A stretch of 64,000 bases of DNA from Saccopteryx bilineata (GCF_036850765.1 NC_089495.1:116025033-116089032); one strand, 5' to 3'. Shown: positions 31,499-44,421, counted from the first letter of the stretch. Numbers and translations are program-made. The notes: a model not told the origin generated them from the sequence alone.

Positions 31499-34251
31499 GA
31501 AAGGTCAGTTATTTGTGATGGCCCTAGGAATAGCAGGGTGTTTCAGACAGCGGGTGAACTGCTCACACTCAGGACTCCCATCCCAGGAGGCACCCGAGGC
31601 TTCTGGGACTCTGGCTTTCTGAGTTCCCCAGCTGAAATAAAAGATTCTACAAGAGACCCAGGCCTTCTCTCCCAGGTCCTCCTACTTTGCCCAGTGACTC
31701 CTAGGTGAACACTGAGGCCCAGCACCTGTTGTGAAGGATCCTTGCTTCCACTTCGAGCTGCCCTCGCCTTTCTCCAAGGTTCTTCATGTTATCTCTCCAG
31801 AAGCTTCTGTGTCAGCCAAGGCCACACAGAGACATAGTTAAAAGCGCTGTTATGGATTCAGACAGGCATAGATGTGTGTCCCACAAGGCTCATGTCCCAG
31901 AGCAAATTTCCATGAGGTTCAGATTCCTCAGCTTTGCAACAGGAGGCAATAACTATCTCAGAGGACTGTTTAAGTTTAAATAATGAAATGTACCCATATA
32001 GTGGCTGGTGGATAATACAAGTGGTTATCACTGTATGTTATCTACTGTTTATTAGCACTAGTATATTTGACAGTAATTTATACTCATAGTCTAAATCACA
32101 GAAAATTTCTAAGATCTTTACTCTGAACAATGTTAATCCTCACCAGTGTGTTATATTTATGTTGCAAATGTAACTTACATAAGGTTTATAATTATAATTG
32201 ACTTCATAACATTTTACATACATTTTAGTCTCAGCATTTATTTTTCCAACATTAATATAGATATATCAACTTCTTTTTTCATTTAGTATCTGTTTGGTAT
32301 ATCGTTTTCCAATTTTCCCAACTTTTCTGAGTTCTTTTGTTCTATACATGCATCTTTAAATAATACATCTTAGATTTTTGAAATCCAATTTTAAAAACCC
32401 TATTTCTTTCTTTCTTTTTTTTTAAATTTCCTACAGCCATTTTCAGGGACCTCAATGACTTCAACTATCTTCAAATCTCATAGCATGACTTTATTTTGCC
32501 AGCTTTCTCTAGATTTCTGTAGAAACACAGGTAAGCAGCCTCATTGGCTGGCTTAAAACACTATTTCTAATTGTAAATTTAAGCCATATGCACTCATTTT
32601 ATTTTAAAATGTGATTAAAAATAATTTCTATGATCTTATATAGTGTTTTCAATTTACTATATTTCTTTTTATATTTTTTCTTTCTTTCCTTTCTTTCATC
32701 AATGTTTAGTGAGTTATTTTAATCTTTTTAAAGTTGTCCCATGGCTATGAAATTATATAACCTATTTATTAAAGGTTATCTTAAAATTTTTTATTGATAT
32801 ACTTCACCTAACAAAGTCTAAATTTGATCACTATCTCTCTCTTCCTCCTGAACACACCTTACCTGCATCTCACATACTATCTGTGCCAATATCTTTATTC
32901 ACCTTGCTTCTTTGTCCCCCTAATTATTCATTATAAATAATATTTTACTCAGTCAGTCCTTATTTCTATTTACTCAACTTTATCAACTTCTTTACCAACT
33001 TACACTTTCTTTATGAAGTTCATGCTTCCACAGTTCACGCCTTGCCCCTTGGCATTGAAACCCAAATCCTGTGTTTCGCCATCACCCAGAGCAGCCACAG
33101 CACCAGCACCTGAGCATCCAGCTCTCGTTCCAGTCCATCTTTGAGGCTAGCAGCTGGAGAGCTTCATTTTTCTCTTGCAAGCTCAGCAATGTACTTAAAA
33201 GACTGTTATAGCGTATTCTGCATTTCAAGGTATATATCATTGGGGTTTTTTGATAGTGATCAAGCGAAGTCACGTTCATACATTGATTAAATTTTAGGTG
33301 GCAGGCTGTGTTCTCACTGTCAGAGCCACAATAATGGGAAGTAAAACAGTCTGGCCCTCAAGGAGATTCCCATCTAACAGAGATAGTTATAGGTCAAATA
33401 TGTGCAGTGAAGAACTTTAGGACTCATAGATGCTATACCTACTAGGTCTCACAGTAGACTGAGCTTCCTAAGAATAAATATGCTGTCTTGATTGTCTTCC
33501 CATCCCGAGTATGTTAGCAAGAAAGTACTATCCTGCTATATAGAAAGTACTCCATACATGTGTATTGCCTGAACATATGAATGAATTCTAGAAATCAACA
33601 AATGTTTTTCTTATTGCTTAGTCCCAGTTTTTAATTCATGAGAAGTAAGATGTTTACCATCTTCTAATTATATATAGATTTTTATAAAGGTTTTATTTGA
33701 AAAATATTTAATTTTTATTGTACTACTACAAATACTAGTTAACAATTGAATCTCCACTATATCGAGCATTGTTCCCAGAAGTTTCCAGACATCATCTTAT
33801 TTTAACCTCACAATAGCTATAAAGTAGGGCATTTGTGGCCAAGATAGGGTTGCCCATTTGAGGCTACTTTAGGAAGTAATTTAAATAAGTCTCACTGTAG
33901 TTTCTGTTCTTGGTGTACTATACCTATATGCATTTGTCAGACTCTGGTTTCAGTAGTAATTTTTTAATAGAGATTATCCATTCTTCTTACTACTATAGTC
34001 AATGTTTGTGACACTTAGCTCATTTACAACTTGATTACAGTCTTACTGATTAATAATCACTGGGCTAGAAAATCCACACCGACTCTGGTGACTATGCGCC
34101 ACGCTGACTGTACTGCTACGTTGTTCTTAAAATCTGCAACTAGAACACATTTATATCTGTGATTCATTTTTCATCCATAGCTTCCTTCTCCACACACCTT
34201 CCAGCTAGGAGGGTGCAGGCTATCTGCTACCATTAGCAATCCCAAACACTT
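31499..34251. other. Unassigned sequence
   Basis: No functional gene. The minus strand at 33075-33270 reads, with one frameshift and a stop, like a short coiled-coil protein (DIYLEMQNTL, then FKYIAELARE, then GLERELDAQ), possibly a decayed processed pseudogene whose parent I cannot name. The stretch at 33765-33905 may be an old MIR. A poly-pyrimidine run lies at 32404-32424. Confidence 0.3.
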
Positions 34252-34267
34252 ACAAATAAATTATTTA

Positions 34268-34492
34268 TTTTTTTTATTTTTTTTAATTTTTTTTATTATT
34301 ATTCATTTTAGAGAGGAGAGGGAGAGACAGAGGGAGAGAGAGAGAGGAGAGACAGAGAGAGAGAGAAGGGGGGGAGGAGCTGGAGGCATCAACTCCCATA
34401 TGTGCCTTGACCAGGCAAGCCCAGGGTTTCGAACCGGCGACCTCAGCATTTCTAGGTCGACACTTTATCGACTGCGCCACCACAGGTCAGGC
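34268..34492 (-). mobile_element. tRNA-derived SINE (short bat type)
   Basis: Reverse orientation: T-rich tail, (GA)-rich stretch, gccttgaccaggcaagccc, gggtttcgaaccggcgacct (B box) and tgcgccaccacaggtcaggc head. A perfect 16-bp target duplication, ACAAATAAATTATTTA, is at 34252-34267 and 34493-34508. Confidence 0.93.
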
Positions 34493-34669
34493 ACAAATAA
34501 ATTATTTAATACTAATCTAGAATTTTAGAATTTATCCAGGAACCAAAACTTAGTATATTGCAAAGTAGACCTTGCTTTTAATAATTGGGCAAATATTAGC
34601 CCACACATTACCCTGTCACCTTTACTATTCTCCAAGAGTTCCCAAATATTATTTATAATAGTTATGGAA

Positions 34670-34998
34670 GCCTGACCAGGTGGTGATACAGTGGTAGAGC
34701 ACTGAACTGGGATGCGGAAGACTCAAGTTTGAGACTCCGAGGTCGCCAGCTTGAACACAGGCTCATCTGGTTTGAGCAAGGCTAACCAGCTTGAGCCCAA
34801 GGTTGCTGGCTTGAACAAGGGGTCACTTGGTCTGCTGTAGCCCCCTGGCCAAGGCACATATGAGAAATCAATCAATGAACAACTAAGGTGCTACAATAAA
34901 GAATTGATGCTTCTCATCTCTCTCCCTTCCACTGCCTGCCTGTCTGTCTGTCTTTGTCACTCTTTCTGACTCTCTCTGTGTCTGTCACCAAAAAAAAC
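34670..34998 (+). mobile_element. tRNA-derived SINE (long 'gcctgaccaggtggtg' type)
   Basis: Head gcctgaccaggtggtgatac, B-box region caagtttgagactccgaggt, then cgccagcttgaacacaggct and the gaacaactaaggtgctac, gatgcttctcatctctctcc tail. Target duplication AGTTATGGAA at 34660-34669 and 34999-35008. A second copy of this type is at 56266. Confidence 0.93.
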
Positions 34999-35048
34999 AG
35001 TTATGGAATTATATCTAAAATTATTTCAATAACCTAATATTGTGGATG

Positions 35049-35503
35049 ATGTGAGAAATGTCCCTTCTTTTTCCTCACAGTTCCTCTGGCTGGTCTAATA
35101 ATCAAATTGACACAAAACAGATTAATAGAAAATAACCAAATTTATTACATGTGTACATATGCAAGTTCCATAAAAATTTGAGATTCCAAGACAAAGTTGA
35201 TAGTTGAGGCTTCTATGCCATCTTGAGCTAAGGAGTAGAGGGAAGGGGTTGTAAAGGCAATTCATATGGAGATGAAAAGCAAGTGTTTGGCAAACAAACC
35301 TTTGCTGGGCCAGCTTGTACAATGGGACACAGAGAAGCCTTGCTAGGTTCCTTCCTGACTCTCACACACGATATGTCTTTTCCTGGAGCAGGTCCTCTAT
35401 CTAAATTCTTTTAGGAAGTTAGGGAGAAGGTCAAAGGTTCCTCCTGAGTCCTCAATATCCCAAAGAAGCATATTTTCAGGTTGCAAAACTCTACTTTCCC
35501 TCA
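35049..35503 (-). mobile_element. Old ERV-type LTR, reverse orientation
   Basis: aaccaaatttattacatgtg, cttttcctggagcaggtcct and ttcaggttgcaaaactctac match the reverse of an old mammalian ERVL-like LTR that I recall; tttattac fits an inverted AATAAA. Ends (tgtgag... / ...tttccctca) are approximate and no viral gene is attached. Confidence 0.5.
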
Positions 35504-35719
35504 ATATCATTTTTTTAATTGTCTAAAATATCACAATTATTCCAAAAGGCTAGATGTTATTTTACTGCCTTGGCATTAAATACATTTTATTGATTACTGT
35601 TCTACCTTTTCTAATTTGAATTTTGTCTCTTTCTTAGAGAAAATTTAAACAAATTATGAGATGAACAGTTCCGCAGACATGACCTATGTTGGCTGTCCTT
35701 GGAATAATAGCATTTCCTC

Positions 35720-35795
35720 ATCACTCAAGAAATACTTATCTAGTTCCCACTCTGTTCCAGGCACTATTCCAGGGGCCACAGACAAAACAATAGAC
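35720..35795 (+). repeat. L2 3'-end fragment
   Basis: caagaaatacttatctagtt, cccactctgttccaggcact and attccaggggccacagaca is a clear match to the L2 tail (tttattgagcacctactatgtgccaggc...). Confidence 0.6.
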
Positions 35796-35959
35796 AAAAA
35801 GACCCCCAAAATTCAGGTTTCATGGTGCATACAATGTAGCATTACATGATATAAATAATCATTTTCTAATCCGAAGTCTTTAATGGGGAAAAGGGAGCAA
35901 ACTTTCCAGCCTGTTCACACTTCGTCTGCCACCTTCATCACTACCACCAGTAACCACAT

Positions 35960-36185
35960 ATATGCAGACATACATGACCCTAAAGATACACCAGACTTCT
36001 CGATGGTTCTGGACTCCATCCTGCATTTCCTTGCCTCCGTGTCTTTGCTGTAAGCATCACCTCTACCTAACAAGACCTTTAACCTCAAGCCCTACCAGCA
36101 ATTCAAAATCATTCATAATCTTATATCCAGACCATTTTATTTATCCTAATACAAATATATGTCTTCTCTTCATTCAATCTCATTA
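35960..36185 (+). repeat. Probable L2 fragment
   Basis: atcctgcatttccttgcctc, cgtgtctttgctgtaagc and the pyrimidine-rich context resemble the L2 body. Weak. Confidence 0.35.
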
Positions 36186-36384
36186 TGCAGTGAGTTAAAG
36201 CAATAGCACCATTTGGGAATCTGTTTGGGATCATGGTTACTTTTGAATATAGATATGCCCTTATTAAGTTGTAAGAAACAGTCAAGACCTATGGTCAAAA
36301 AGTTATTTTCCCTTTTACAACTTTAAAATTCATAATGCCTAAACAATATAGGCACAGAATTAGGTCTCAGAAATACTTGGTGAG

Positions 36385-36490
36385 AAGAGCCTTTGCATGG
36401 GGAAGTGGGAGGGGCATGGCTTGGTGTGCAGAGGGTGTTATATTAAGTGGGACACTTGAAACCACGTCAACACAATAAATTTAAACAAGA
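36385..36490 (+). mobile_element. LINE-1 3'-UTR end fragment
   Basis: gagggtgttatattaagtgg, gacacttgaaaccacgtc and acacaataaa match the end of the 29380-30055 element almost base for base, so this is a second copy of the same 3' end, strongly 5'-truncated. Confidence 0.55.
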
Positions 36491-36739
36491 CCTCATCTTG
36501 GCACCCCTTAACACTGAATAAATGATCTCTGGAAAATAAATCTATTCAAGATTTTCTATATTTATAACATCCTTTTCCTTATATAGGACCAAAAATTATT
36601 TGGTAATAGAAATGATGATTATTTAAATTCTTTAAATAAAAAAATTGAAATTAAAAAATAATAATACTTGATAAATTAAATGATAGATTAATGTCTGTGT
36701 TGTATAACTCCATTTTTAACTTATGTAATCAGTTATTTA

Positions 36740-36840
36740 TTTATCTATTCAAAAATATTTAGTCAGCGCCTATTAGATTCCATCACCCTCTTAAGAAACT
36801 GAGAATAAGTGAGTGAACAAAACAGACAATAACATTTTTA
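36740..36840 (+). repeat. L2 3'-end fragment
   Basis: tattcaaaaatatttagtca, gcgcctattagattccatca then gtgaacaaaacagacaa follow the order of the L2 tail. Confidence 0.45.
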
Positions 36841-37426
36841 CTTAGTTTTGGAATTAAGTTAGAGTTCATGAAAAATCACCTGTCTATAAGGATTGATAAG
36901 ATGCTGGAGTCTATTAGTAAAGGAAATGGCAACATTTCTTTTGGAGATTGTGAAGTGCAGTCAACTTTATGTCTTAAAGTCTCCAAATGAATTCTTCCCT
37001 GGAGGCAAGGGGATGGATATTTTCATCTCAGAATGTTCTCTCTTCATGCCTTTAGTTTTGTGAATTAATATGTATGAGGCAAAAAACCAGGGGAGTCTAC
37101 TCTTCCTCCACCTTTAGTTTTTCATGCAAACAATGGAGCCAGTGAAAGGCTTCTATAGAAATCATTTGTTACAGAAATTATAGTAAGTTTAAGATTTCTA
37201 TTAGCCCCGTAGACCTCATCTAAAGTAATCTAGTTTTCCAAGAGCTTTAAAAGTTTAATAACTTAGATGGGTCAGTTATCTGGATAGCTAGTATTTTGTG
37301 AGGAGAGATACAAGAAAATCTTGTAAGGAAAAAAAGTCTTAAATAGCATAAAATTTAAATTAATTTTTTTTAATCTCCCACAAAATAGTACCTTAAGAAT
37401 GTCAGAAGGCTTGACCAAAATGTAAA
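36841..37426. other. Unassigned AT-rich sequence
   Basis: Nothing recognised. Confidence 0.4.
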
Positions 37427-37676
37427 TATACTGCTCACAAAAATTAGGGGATATTTCAAAATGAATATGAAACAATTAGAAAAAAAGCATTTCATTTTTT
37501 TATTAAACAAGAACATCAGAAAAGCAAATGACAAGTCAAAGAAAGTTGTTCAATTATGTAAATGAGATGCAAAACCAACTTTTATTTCATTGGTGAAAAT
37601 GCACCATACAAAAAAGCTGAAAATACTGGACTATCTGTACGTTCCCTGGTCCCCTAATTTCTGTGAGCAGTGTATA
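37427..37676. mobile_element. Mariner-type MITE (about 250 bp)
   Basis: The inverted ends are TATACTGCTCACA followed by AAAATTAGGGG on the left and, as reverse complement of the right end, TATACACTGCTCACA then GAAATTAGGGG. Both ends are at TA, the target of Tc1/mariner elements. No transposase ORF. The low divergence between the two ends suggests a fairly recent family. Confidence 0.8.
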
Positions 37677-40600
37677 TGAAACGGATCATAGAAAAGCTTG
37701 AAATCATAACATAGCCACTCCTAAGAAACGTGTTGGTAAAGAGGTGGTTGGGTTTTCTCTGGTTCCTACTAAATACAACCTGTAGTGCTTATAGTGCGTT
37801 TCCTTCAAAACCTTTCCTTCTAAGGTATTGAAAAGATGAAGAGAAGTTGAATCGTCAAATAAAGAACTCAGCATTGGCAATAATCTTCATGCAGCAGCAG
37901 CCAAGTTCATATGCCTTCTGTTGTCCTGTCCTCCTTCTCTTCCCACCACCTTTCCTGGCATGTCTCCTTCAACCCCCATGCAGGGTGCCTAGGACAGCGC
38001 ACCCAGAGCAACTCTTTCTTAAACTGACCTGACCACTTGCAGATAGTATAGTTACACCATTCGTACTTTTTATGTATACTTTCTGGAGCCCTGATGTATT
38101 TATTTCAACTGGATGGTTTCAAATGAAATTTATTTCAGCTTTGCTGGAGTCAGAGGAGCTAGCTACTTCTGACCACTGCTTTATGCCAGGGAGATGCCTA
38201 AGTGAAAAATCAAAGACAGTTATCTTTCTGTCATTATTACTTAGAGAATCCTGGAAGTCAGTTCTGGGAAAAGAAGCTGAAGTGTGAGTAATAGGACTGT
38301 TTTTATTATTGAACAGCTAAAGTTGCGAATGGCACAACTATAGAAGCTTTGGTGTCCCCAATTCCAGAAGACTGCTTCCTCCCAGGCCCCACCCTGGCTC
38401 CATTGGAAGTGTGCTATCAGAATGGGGACATGCGTCTCCACCTCCACATCAAGCAAAGCTGTCATCTTCCTGGGAGACTGAGCAGCTGGAAGGTTAAAAC
38501 TATCCAGAACAAAATATTCCATTCCGGTTTCCACCTTAATCAGGCCCCTGGCAGGCAGCCCAGCCTTGAAAAGAAGGTAGCTAAACTGGGCGGAAGCAAG
38601 GAACAGGATAATTGGAGACACGAGCAATGAGGGAGAAACTGCATTCAGGGCTTTGGGCTAAAGGGGGAGCTGGGTGACCACACAGAAGCCCTCAGGCCTT
38701 TATTTCTTTTAATAAGATTTCAGTGGAGGCTTGACCTCCTCTGGGGTTGGTTTATCATTGGAATAACCCATTCTTCACCATAAATTCAAACATGTCCCTT
38801 CAGGCTCATTGATATTTGGGGAGCATGTTGTTATTATACTCTATTCACTGAGCAAACAACCATGTAAGGTGCACACTGTAATAAGCACTGACTTCTCCAG
38901 GCTCTAAGTGTCGGCCTGGGAACCAGAAACACAGGAACCTGCCTTGTATGGAGCCTTGCATTCTGGATGGTGGCCTTCTGCAGAAAGAGACATATAGACT
39001 AAACAAAACCATCAATAAGGTCGTTTCTTGTATTAATATTGGATAAAGAAAATGACACCGGTTTATGTGCTAGAGTCACTTGAATAAGGACAAGATCTGT
39101 TTTTTTACGATGAGAGGTCAAGACTGGTTTTGCTGAGAAGACCTTTAAACTTGGATATTGACAATGTGACCAGCCAGCAAGGATATTTGGGCTACCAACT
39201 ATAATAGAGGGTACAAGATGTAGAATCTCTAAAACTTGGAATTTAAATATGATTAAAAATATAAATTTCTAAAAATGGACAGAAAAGCTTGACATATCGT
39301 AAAAATATCCACTCAAAGGAGGTAAGATATATGAGTAATTAGATAACACAAATCTAAACCCATAATTATTTATGTAACTACATACACAATTCAAATATAT
39401 ATCGTATATTCACATCTATATTTTATATGACTATATTTCAAAGTAACATTGCATTTTACCATAAGTTATATGCATAAGTTTTAAAAACAACGTATGTTCT
39501 GTTTTAAAGTTTATTTCCCTTAATATTTTTGAATTAAAAGTGTTATAGAAATGAGGAGAGATGAGTCACTTAATTTGAAGACCTGATCTTGCATATGTGA
39601 GGACACTGCTGGCGAGGGTGCACAGCCAGGAGCAGCCGAAATGTACGAAGTCTTAAAAACAGACACAACGTTTGTCCTTAAGAAGCCTAAATTTCACTGA
39701 GCTGTGTGCTCTATCATAAAAAGATGGCATTAAGGCAAGACATAATGTTGCAAGTGAGATTAAATCAAAGTTTCCTGAAAGCATCAAGATACTGTGATTT
39801 ATCCCAAAAGACTTGATAAAGGCATAAAGATATTAAATGTGGTCATATTCAGAGCCCATGGCAAATGGTCTCTTTGAAAATTACAAAGACTTGTAATTTT
39901 GTTGTTGTTCTGGTAAGACATTAGAAAAACTGAGAATAATATTTCTGAATAATTTTCTTGTTAGCTTAACCAACTGATTGGTTTAATTCAGAATTCAGAA
40001 TCTATGAACTAGACTGAATAACATCTGAAGTCTCTTTTGATGCTTTGATTCAAAACATATTTCTATTAAAAGTTTTTTCTATTTCGACATTTAAAGATGG
40101 ATTTAATATCGTGCTGATAAAAGAAACTGCAAATGATAAAATTAAATTTTGTTATACATTTTATTTTATTTTTTCAAAAATAGTGAGAGTCTGCTAGGTA
40201 TTAAGTGGAGATGCAAAAGAAGGATACAACTTTTCCTCAGTTTGTTTCTGGTGTATCTGTCTATCAATAGGAAGAGGAAACAAATGCTGTGCTGCAGAAC
40301 TTGGAAGGCTGAACACTGTATCAGTTAGTGACAAAGTGAATGACACATGTCAGTGCTAACTCCAGTTTTTAGAATTGTGAACCACAAGATTCTAACTGTG
40401 AAGTTGATCAAAGGCAGATTACCCGGTAAATCTGATGAGATGCACAATATTGATTTTGTCACGTAGTGAAAAAGGCATAAGCTCCAAGTAACCACATAAA
40501 TGATGGTTCTCAGTATTCTTTTTACATAACCAGATAAAACTTTTATGAATTTTGTTTCCTGGGTTTTTTAATTTGTCAACAACCATAATCAGTGTTGACA

Positions 40601-40964
40601 ATTTTCATGATAAAGTGTATGTTCAGCCATGCAAGTGCCCTGAAACCCTAACTTGCTTAAGATTTTATTCCCAACTTGTATGAAACTCTTTCCTTCCTAG
40701 TGCTTCTTTCACCATTGTGACCTTAGAGGTGCAAATTTCTATGAATTCTCTCCACCTTCGACCTCAGCACCAGAGTCAGCATTATTCTCTCCGAGTCCGG
40801 CCCTGCTGTTGAAGCAGTGAGGACAGTGGCTGTGGCCACTTCGTTGTGTTGGGGAAGCCGTAGCAGACTGGAACTTAGATAATGTGAGCTCAGTCCTGTG
40901 GGCTCAGTCCTGCAGTTGGACGTGGAAGAAGCGAGTGCCACCGAATCACAGATTATTTACTTTT
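37677..40964. other. Unassigned sequence
   Basis: No repeat family is confidently recognised over more than 3 kb. ORFs at 38241-38627 (-), 38349-38630 (+) and 40723-40941 (-) are under 130 codons and have no known motif. The GC-richer block 38340-38640 could be conserved non-coding DNA or a pseudogene; I cannot tell. Confidence 0.35.
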
Positions 40965-41015
40965 TATTTCAATTTTTCCATTGATTTAAGTGAGAGGAAG
41001 GAAGAGAGAGGGAAG

Positions 41016-41047
<32 letters not shown>

Positions 41048-41128
41048 CAAGCATCAACTTGCTCCTCTTGGTTGTTCCATTTAGTTGTGCACTCACTGAT
41101 TACTTCTCCTATGTGCCCTTAGTTTTGT
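40965..41128 (-). mobile_element. Diverged tRNA-type SINE, partial
   Basis: The plus strand shows tttccattgatttaagtgag, a long (GA) run, gcatcaacttgctcctcttg, gttgttccatttagttgtgc, actcactgatt and acttctcctatgtgccct. This matches the reverse of the 3' two-thirds of the SINE at 63212. The tRNA head is missing. Confidence 0.7.
41010..41047 (+). repeat. (GA)n microsatellite in SINE tail
   Basis: About 17 GA units, grown from the CT-rich part of the SINE. Confidence 0.85.
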
Positions 41129-41384
41129 AATTTATGTGTTCTGTATCATTGTTTCTCATTATGTGTCATCATATTCTCATTTTAGTCAGTAAAATCATCC
41201 AGAAAACATATCTCCCAGGAAACAGGGGAACTGTTCTGGTTGCTCAGCTTTCTTCTTAGGACACTTGGCCAGTTTTTCACTGTGCGACTTAATGTTGAGT
41301 CCCCTGTACCTGGATATTGTACATGACCATCAGTCTCTATCAGTCCTTCTTTTCCTTTCTTTCTTTTAAATAGATTATCATATT

Positions 41385-41735
41385 TTGAAGGTTTTTTTAA
41401 ATTTCTTTTTCAATTACAGTTCACATTCAATATTATTTTTTATTGGTTTAAAGTGTACAGCACAGTGGGTAAAAAACCATATATCTTACATATTGTAGTA
41501 ACCCCCACAATACATAGTTATTACAATATTATTGGCCAATTTCCTATGCCATACTTTACAACCCTGTGACTACTTTGTAACTAGCAATTTGCACCTTTAT
41601 ATCCCTTCACCTTTTTCACCCACTCCCCAACTTCCTTCTCCTCTGGCAACTATCAGTCTGATCCCTGCATCTACGAGGCGGATTCTATTTTGTTTGCTTG
41701 TAGTCCTTCCTTTTCCTATAGTTTCTATACTTTTC
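41385..41735 (-). mobile_element. LINE-1 3'-UTR fragment, reverse orientation
   Basis: tttctttttcaattacagtt, taaagtgtacagcacagtg, ttgcacctttatatcccttc, cccactccccaacttccttc and ctggcaactatcagtctgat match the reverse of a common mammalian L1 3' UTR. No ORF2 is attached. Confidence 0.6.
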
Positions 41736-44349
41736 TGAGACTCTGGCTTATTCTCAATGTCTTAAATCCATCTTCTTTTACTTATATCATAGAAGAAAAT
41801 ATTTCTCTATCTACTGCACTAATGGCTACTGTATTATAAATTAAAAATAGTTTAGGATTAGCATGATTTTGCTACATTATCTACACTAATAGACATACGT
41901 TGCTTCTATATACGTGATTGTTCTCCTTCCCTTTGTCATAAATACTCATTGCCTTCATCTCCTAATCTGAACACTATTTGGGCATCTGCCTGAATCAATG
42001 CATCTCAAATAGTTATCCTTATTGAATTCAAATAAATGTGTATTGCCTCTCGCTTTGGAAGGACATTTATTTTTAGGTTAGCAGGACCCAAGTAATACCA
42101 TTTAATTATTGACTCTTCATAATCAGAAAAAAATGTAGGAGTGAGCTGTTAGAATTTGTTATAAAAGAAATAAACTCATTAATACTAAAATTTGACACAC
42201 CAATTTGTGTGTTGAGACTTAGAAAAGCGTAGAAAGGATATGTAAAAGAATTTTGATTCAAAGCCAAATTCTTCTGAATTTCGGGTACCTCTCACCTTGT
42301 CCCTCTCTTTTCTTGATGACCCCATCCCTAGTTTGGAACAAGTTCTCCCTCCTAAAACTTCAAGCTTCACATGTATACCCACGGAATCAGCCTCACTCTG
42401 CATTTTTTCCTTCATCTTTCTGAAAAAATAACTTTTCTGCCAACATCCCTGCCTCTGCCCTTAGCATCTTATTGTTGGCACCAGCCAACAATCCTTCTAG
42501 AACACAAGGTACATACCACACAGAACCCAGCAGAAGGTGTTTATTTCTCCCAGCTGCTTGATCCAGAGTGGTAATAAGCAACATTCCACTCATCTGTTTC
42601 TGCACCTGTTGTCTCTTTCTCTCAGGTTGTCTGATATCTAGCCCCTGACATAATGCATCGTTACAAGGGATCCTACCAACAGGCAAGACTCCCCATGTGT
42701 CTGCTCATGCCTGTAAAGCAAAAACTAAAATAATGTTGGCAGTGGCAACAGCAACCAAAAGAAACCCAAAAGAGCACAATGACCATATATCCTATTTAGG
42801 GCCTAGGGTCTATTTGCCTACACCATTACTTCTCTCAGGCCTAACACCTAGAGGCATGTGCTCATTTGCTAAGCTGCTTTAAGATTTAGTGAGGAGCCAC
42901 AGCTAACCAATAACTTTTAATAGCTTGTCTTCTATTGACTCCAGCCCACACATTAAAGTGCCTAATAAAAATTTTAAAAGGGTAGCTGCAAGGACATAAG
43001 GACAACAGAAAGTTAATAGCTTCATCCACCTCCATTTGAAGAAAACATGAGAATTATTTCAGTTTGCATGCAGAGTTTGTGTAAGAAGACAATTGCTCAC
43101 TGTGCCATCTTTCCACAATGGTTTTTTAGATGAGTTTATAAAACATATAAATTCTTTAACTGAAATGGCTATATTCCTCAGAAAACTCTAAAATCAATCA
43201 TCTTTGTGAGGTGCAGATGAATTAGTCTTATAAATCTGAAACCTTTGTGCACACAGCAATGAAATTTGAAAAAAAAAAAAATTCTCAGGAATTCCTTCAA
43301 ATGTTGACACTCCCCACCCCCAGCTGAAATAAGACTGAGTCAACCAAGGGCTTCAAGAGATGAAGCAACACCTTGGCCTCAGAACTAGAGTCATGTATTG
43401 CAATTCCAGAACTAGAGTGAGAATCTCCCTGAAGCCCTGGCTGGAGCTTTTGAAGAAGGACACGCATTGTGCTTGTCCCTAGACTGATTTGGGGGAGAAA
43501 GAAAGTAACTGAGCTAGCAGATACATATCATTTTAGGATGGGGTTCATTTTGAAGCAGCCTTCACACTTAGCATTATAAACAAGTACCATCAAAGGGTTT
43601 CTTTTAGATTATGGGTGTGAAGGCTTACCCCCAAAAAATGGACATAAATTAAGTCCTCCTTCAAGTCAAAAACTCTTCATAAATTGTCCAGTTTAAGCCT
43701 GCATAGTACTTGACTCTTTCTTTACATTCTTATATTACTTTAGGCAAGAATAAAACCTAACAGGAGATTTCTTTTGAGTTACATACCAGACAACAGACGA
43801 AAAAACATCATTATGGGCATTTACACCCGAGAAGTAAAGGGCAATATTCAAACATACGTGTGCTTTCTTGGTAGCAGTTCTAATAGACAGTTCCTATTTG
43901 TGCTGAAAGATGTTTGTGGAGAGATTGGAAGTGGTACATTGAGAAGACATTTTACAACACTGAAGCAGGATGTAGTAGGTTGTCGTTAAAACCCATATGC
44001 TGAGAAAAGCAGTCACCAAGCTCCCCCTCAGCAACCAAGAACTTGCCAATGACCTGCAAGCCAAGCAGGGTGCTAGGCAGCATGGAAGACTCAAAGCAAC
44101 AAGGACATAACTTCTTTCTTAAAGGTGATTATTTACAATCTAGCTGTGAAAGCAAAGCATACTTGTCAACTAATGTGGGAACAAAGCAAAGCAACATTTC
44201 AGTAAGGCATGTGAGAGGCTTGGAGAAGTCAACAAAGAACCCCAACATCAAGGACTTATGCATAACTCAGTTTGGGAGTCATGGAGATGTATATTGTGTA
44301 TTGAAGGCGGATGACAACTTTATGATTTAGTGGTAGGATGATCAACCAT
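41736..44349. other. Unassigned sequence
   Basis: No gene. An ORF at 43774-43989 (71 codons) has no recognisable motif. ORFs at 42393-42686 (-) and 44043-44330 (+) are likewise unsupported. No repeat is confidently named. Confidence 0.35.
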
Positions 44350-44421
44350 CCCTATTGCTGAACCTGGGTCTTCAGCATCCCAGGCCAATGCTCTATCCAC
44401 TGAACCACTGCCTGGTCAGGC
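44350..44421 (-). mobile_element. tRNA-type SINE head fragment
   Basis: gaacctgggtcttcagcatc, ccaggccaatgctctatcca and ctgaaccactgcctggtcag are the reverse of the 5' 70 bases of the SINE at 49920. Only the tRNA-derived part is kept. Confidence 0.75.

Noticed and set aside
38241..38630. Opposing ORFs of 128 and 93 codons
   Set aside because: They mirror each other in a GC-richer stretch and no protein family is recognised on either strand.
40723..40941. 72-codon minus-strand ORF as a possible retrocopy
   Set aside because: CpG-containing and coding-like at first sight, but I could not link it to any protein, and no polyA or target duplication was found.
43774..43989. 71-codon ORF with basic start (MSYIPDNRRKN)
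   Set aside because: No recognisable domain, no start or polyA context, and no splice evidence. Length is within chance for this window.
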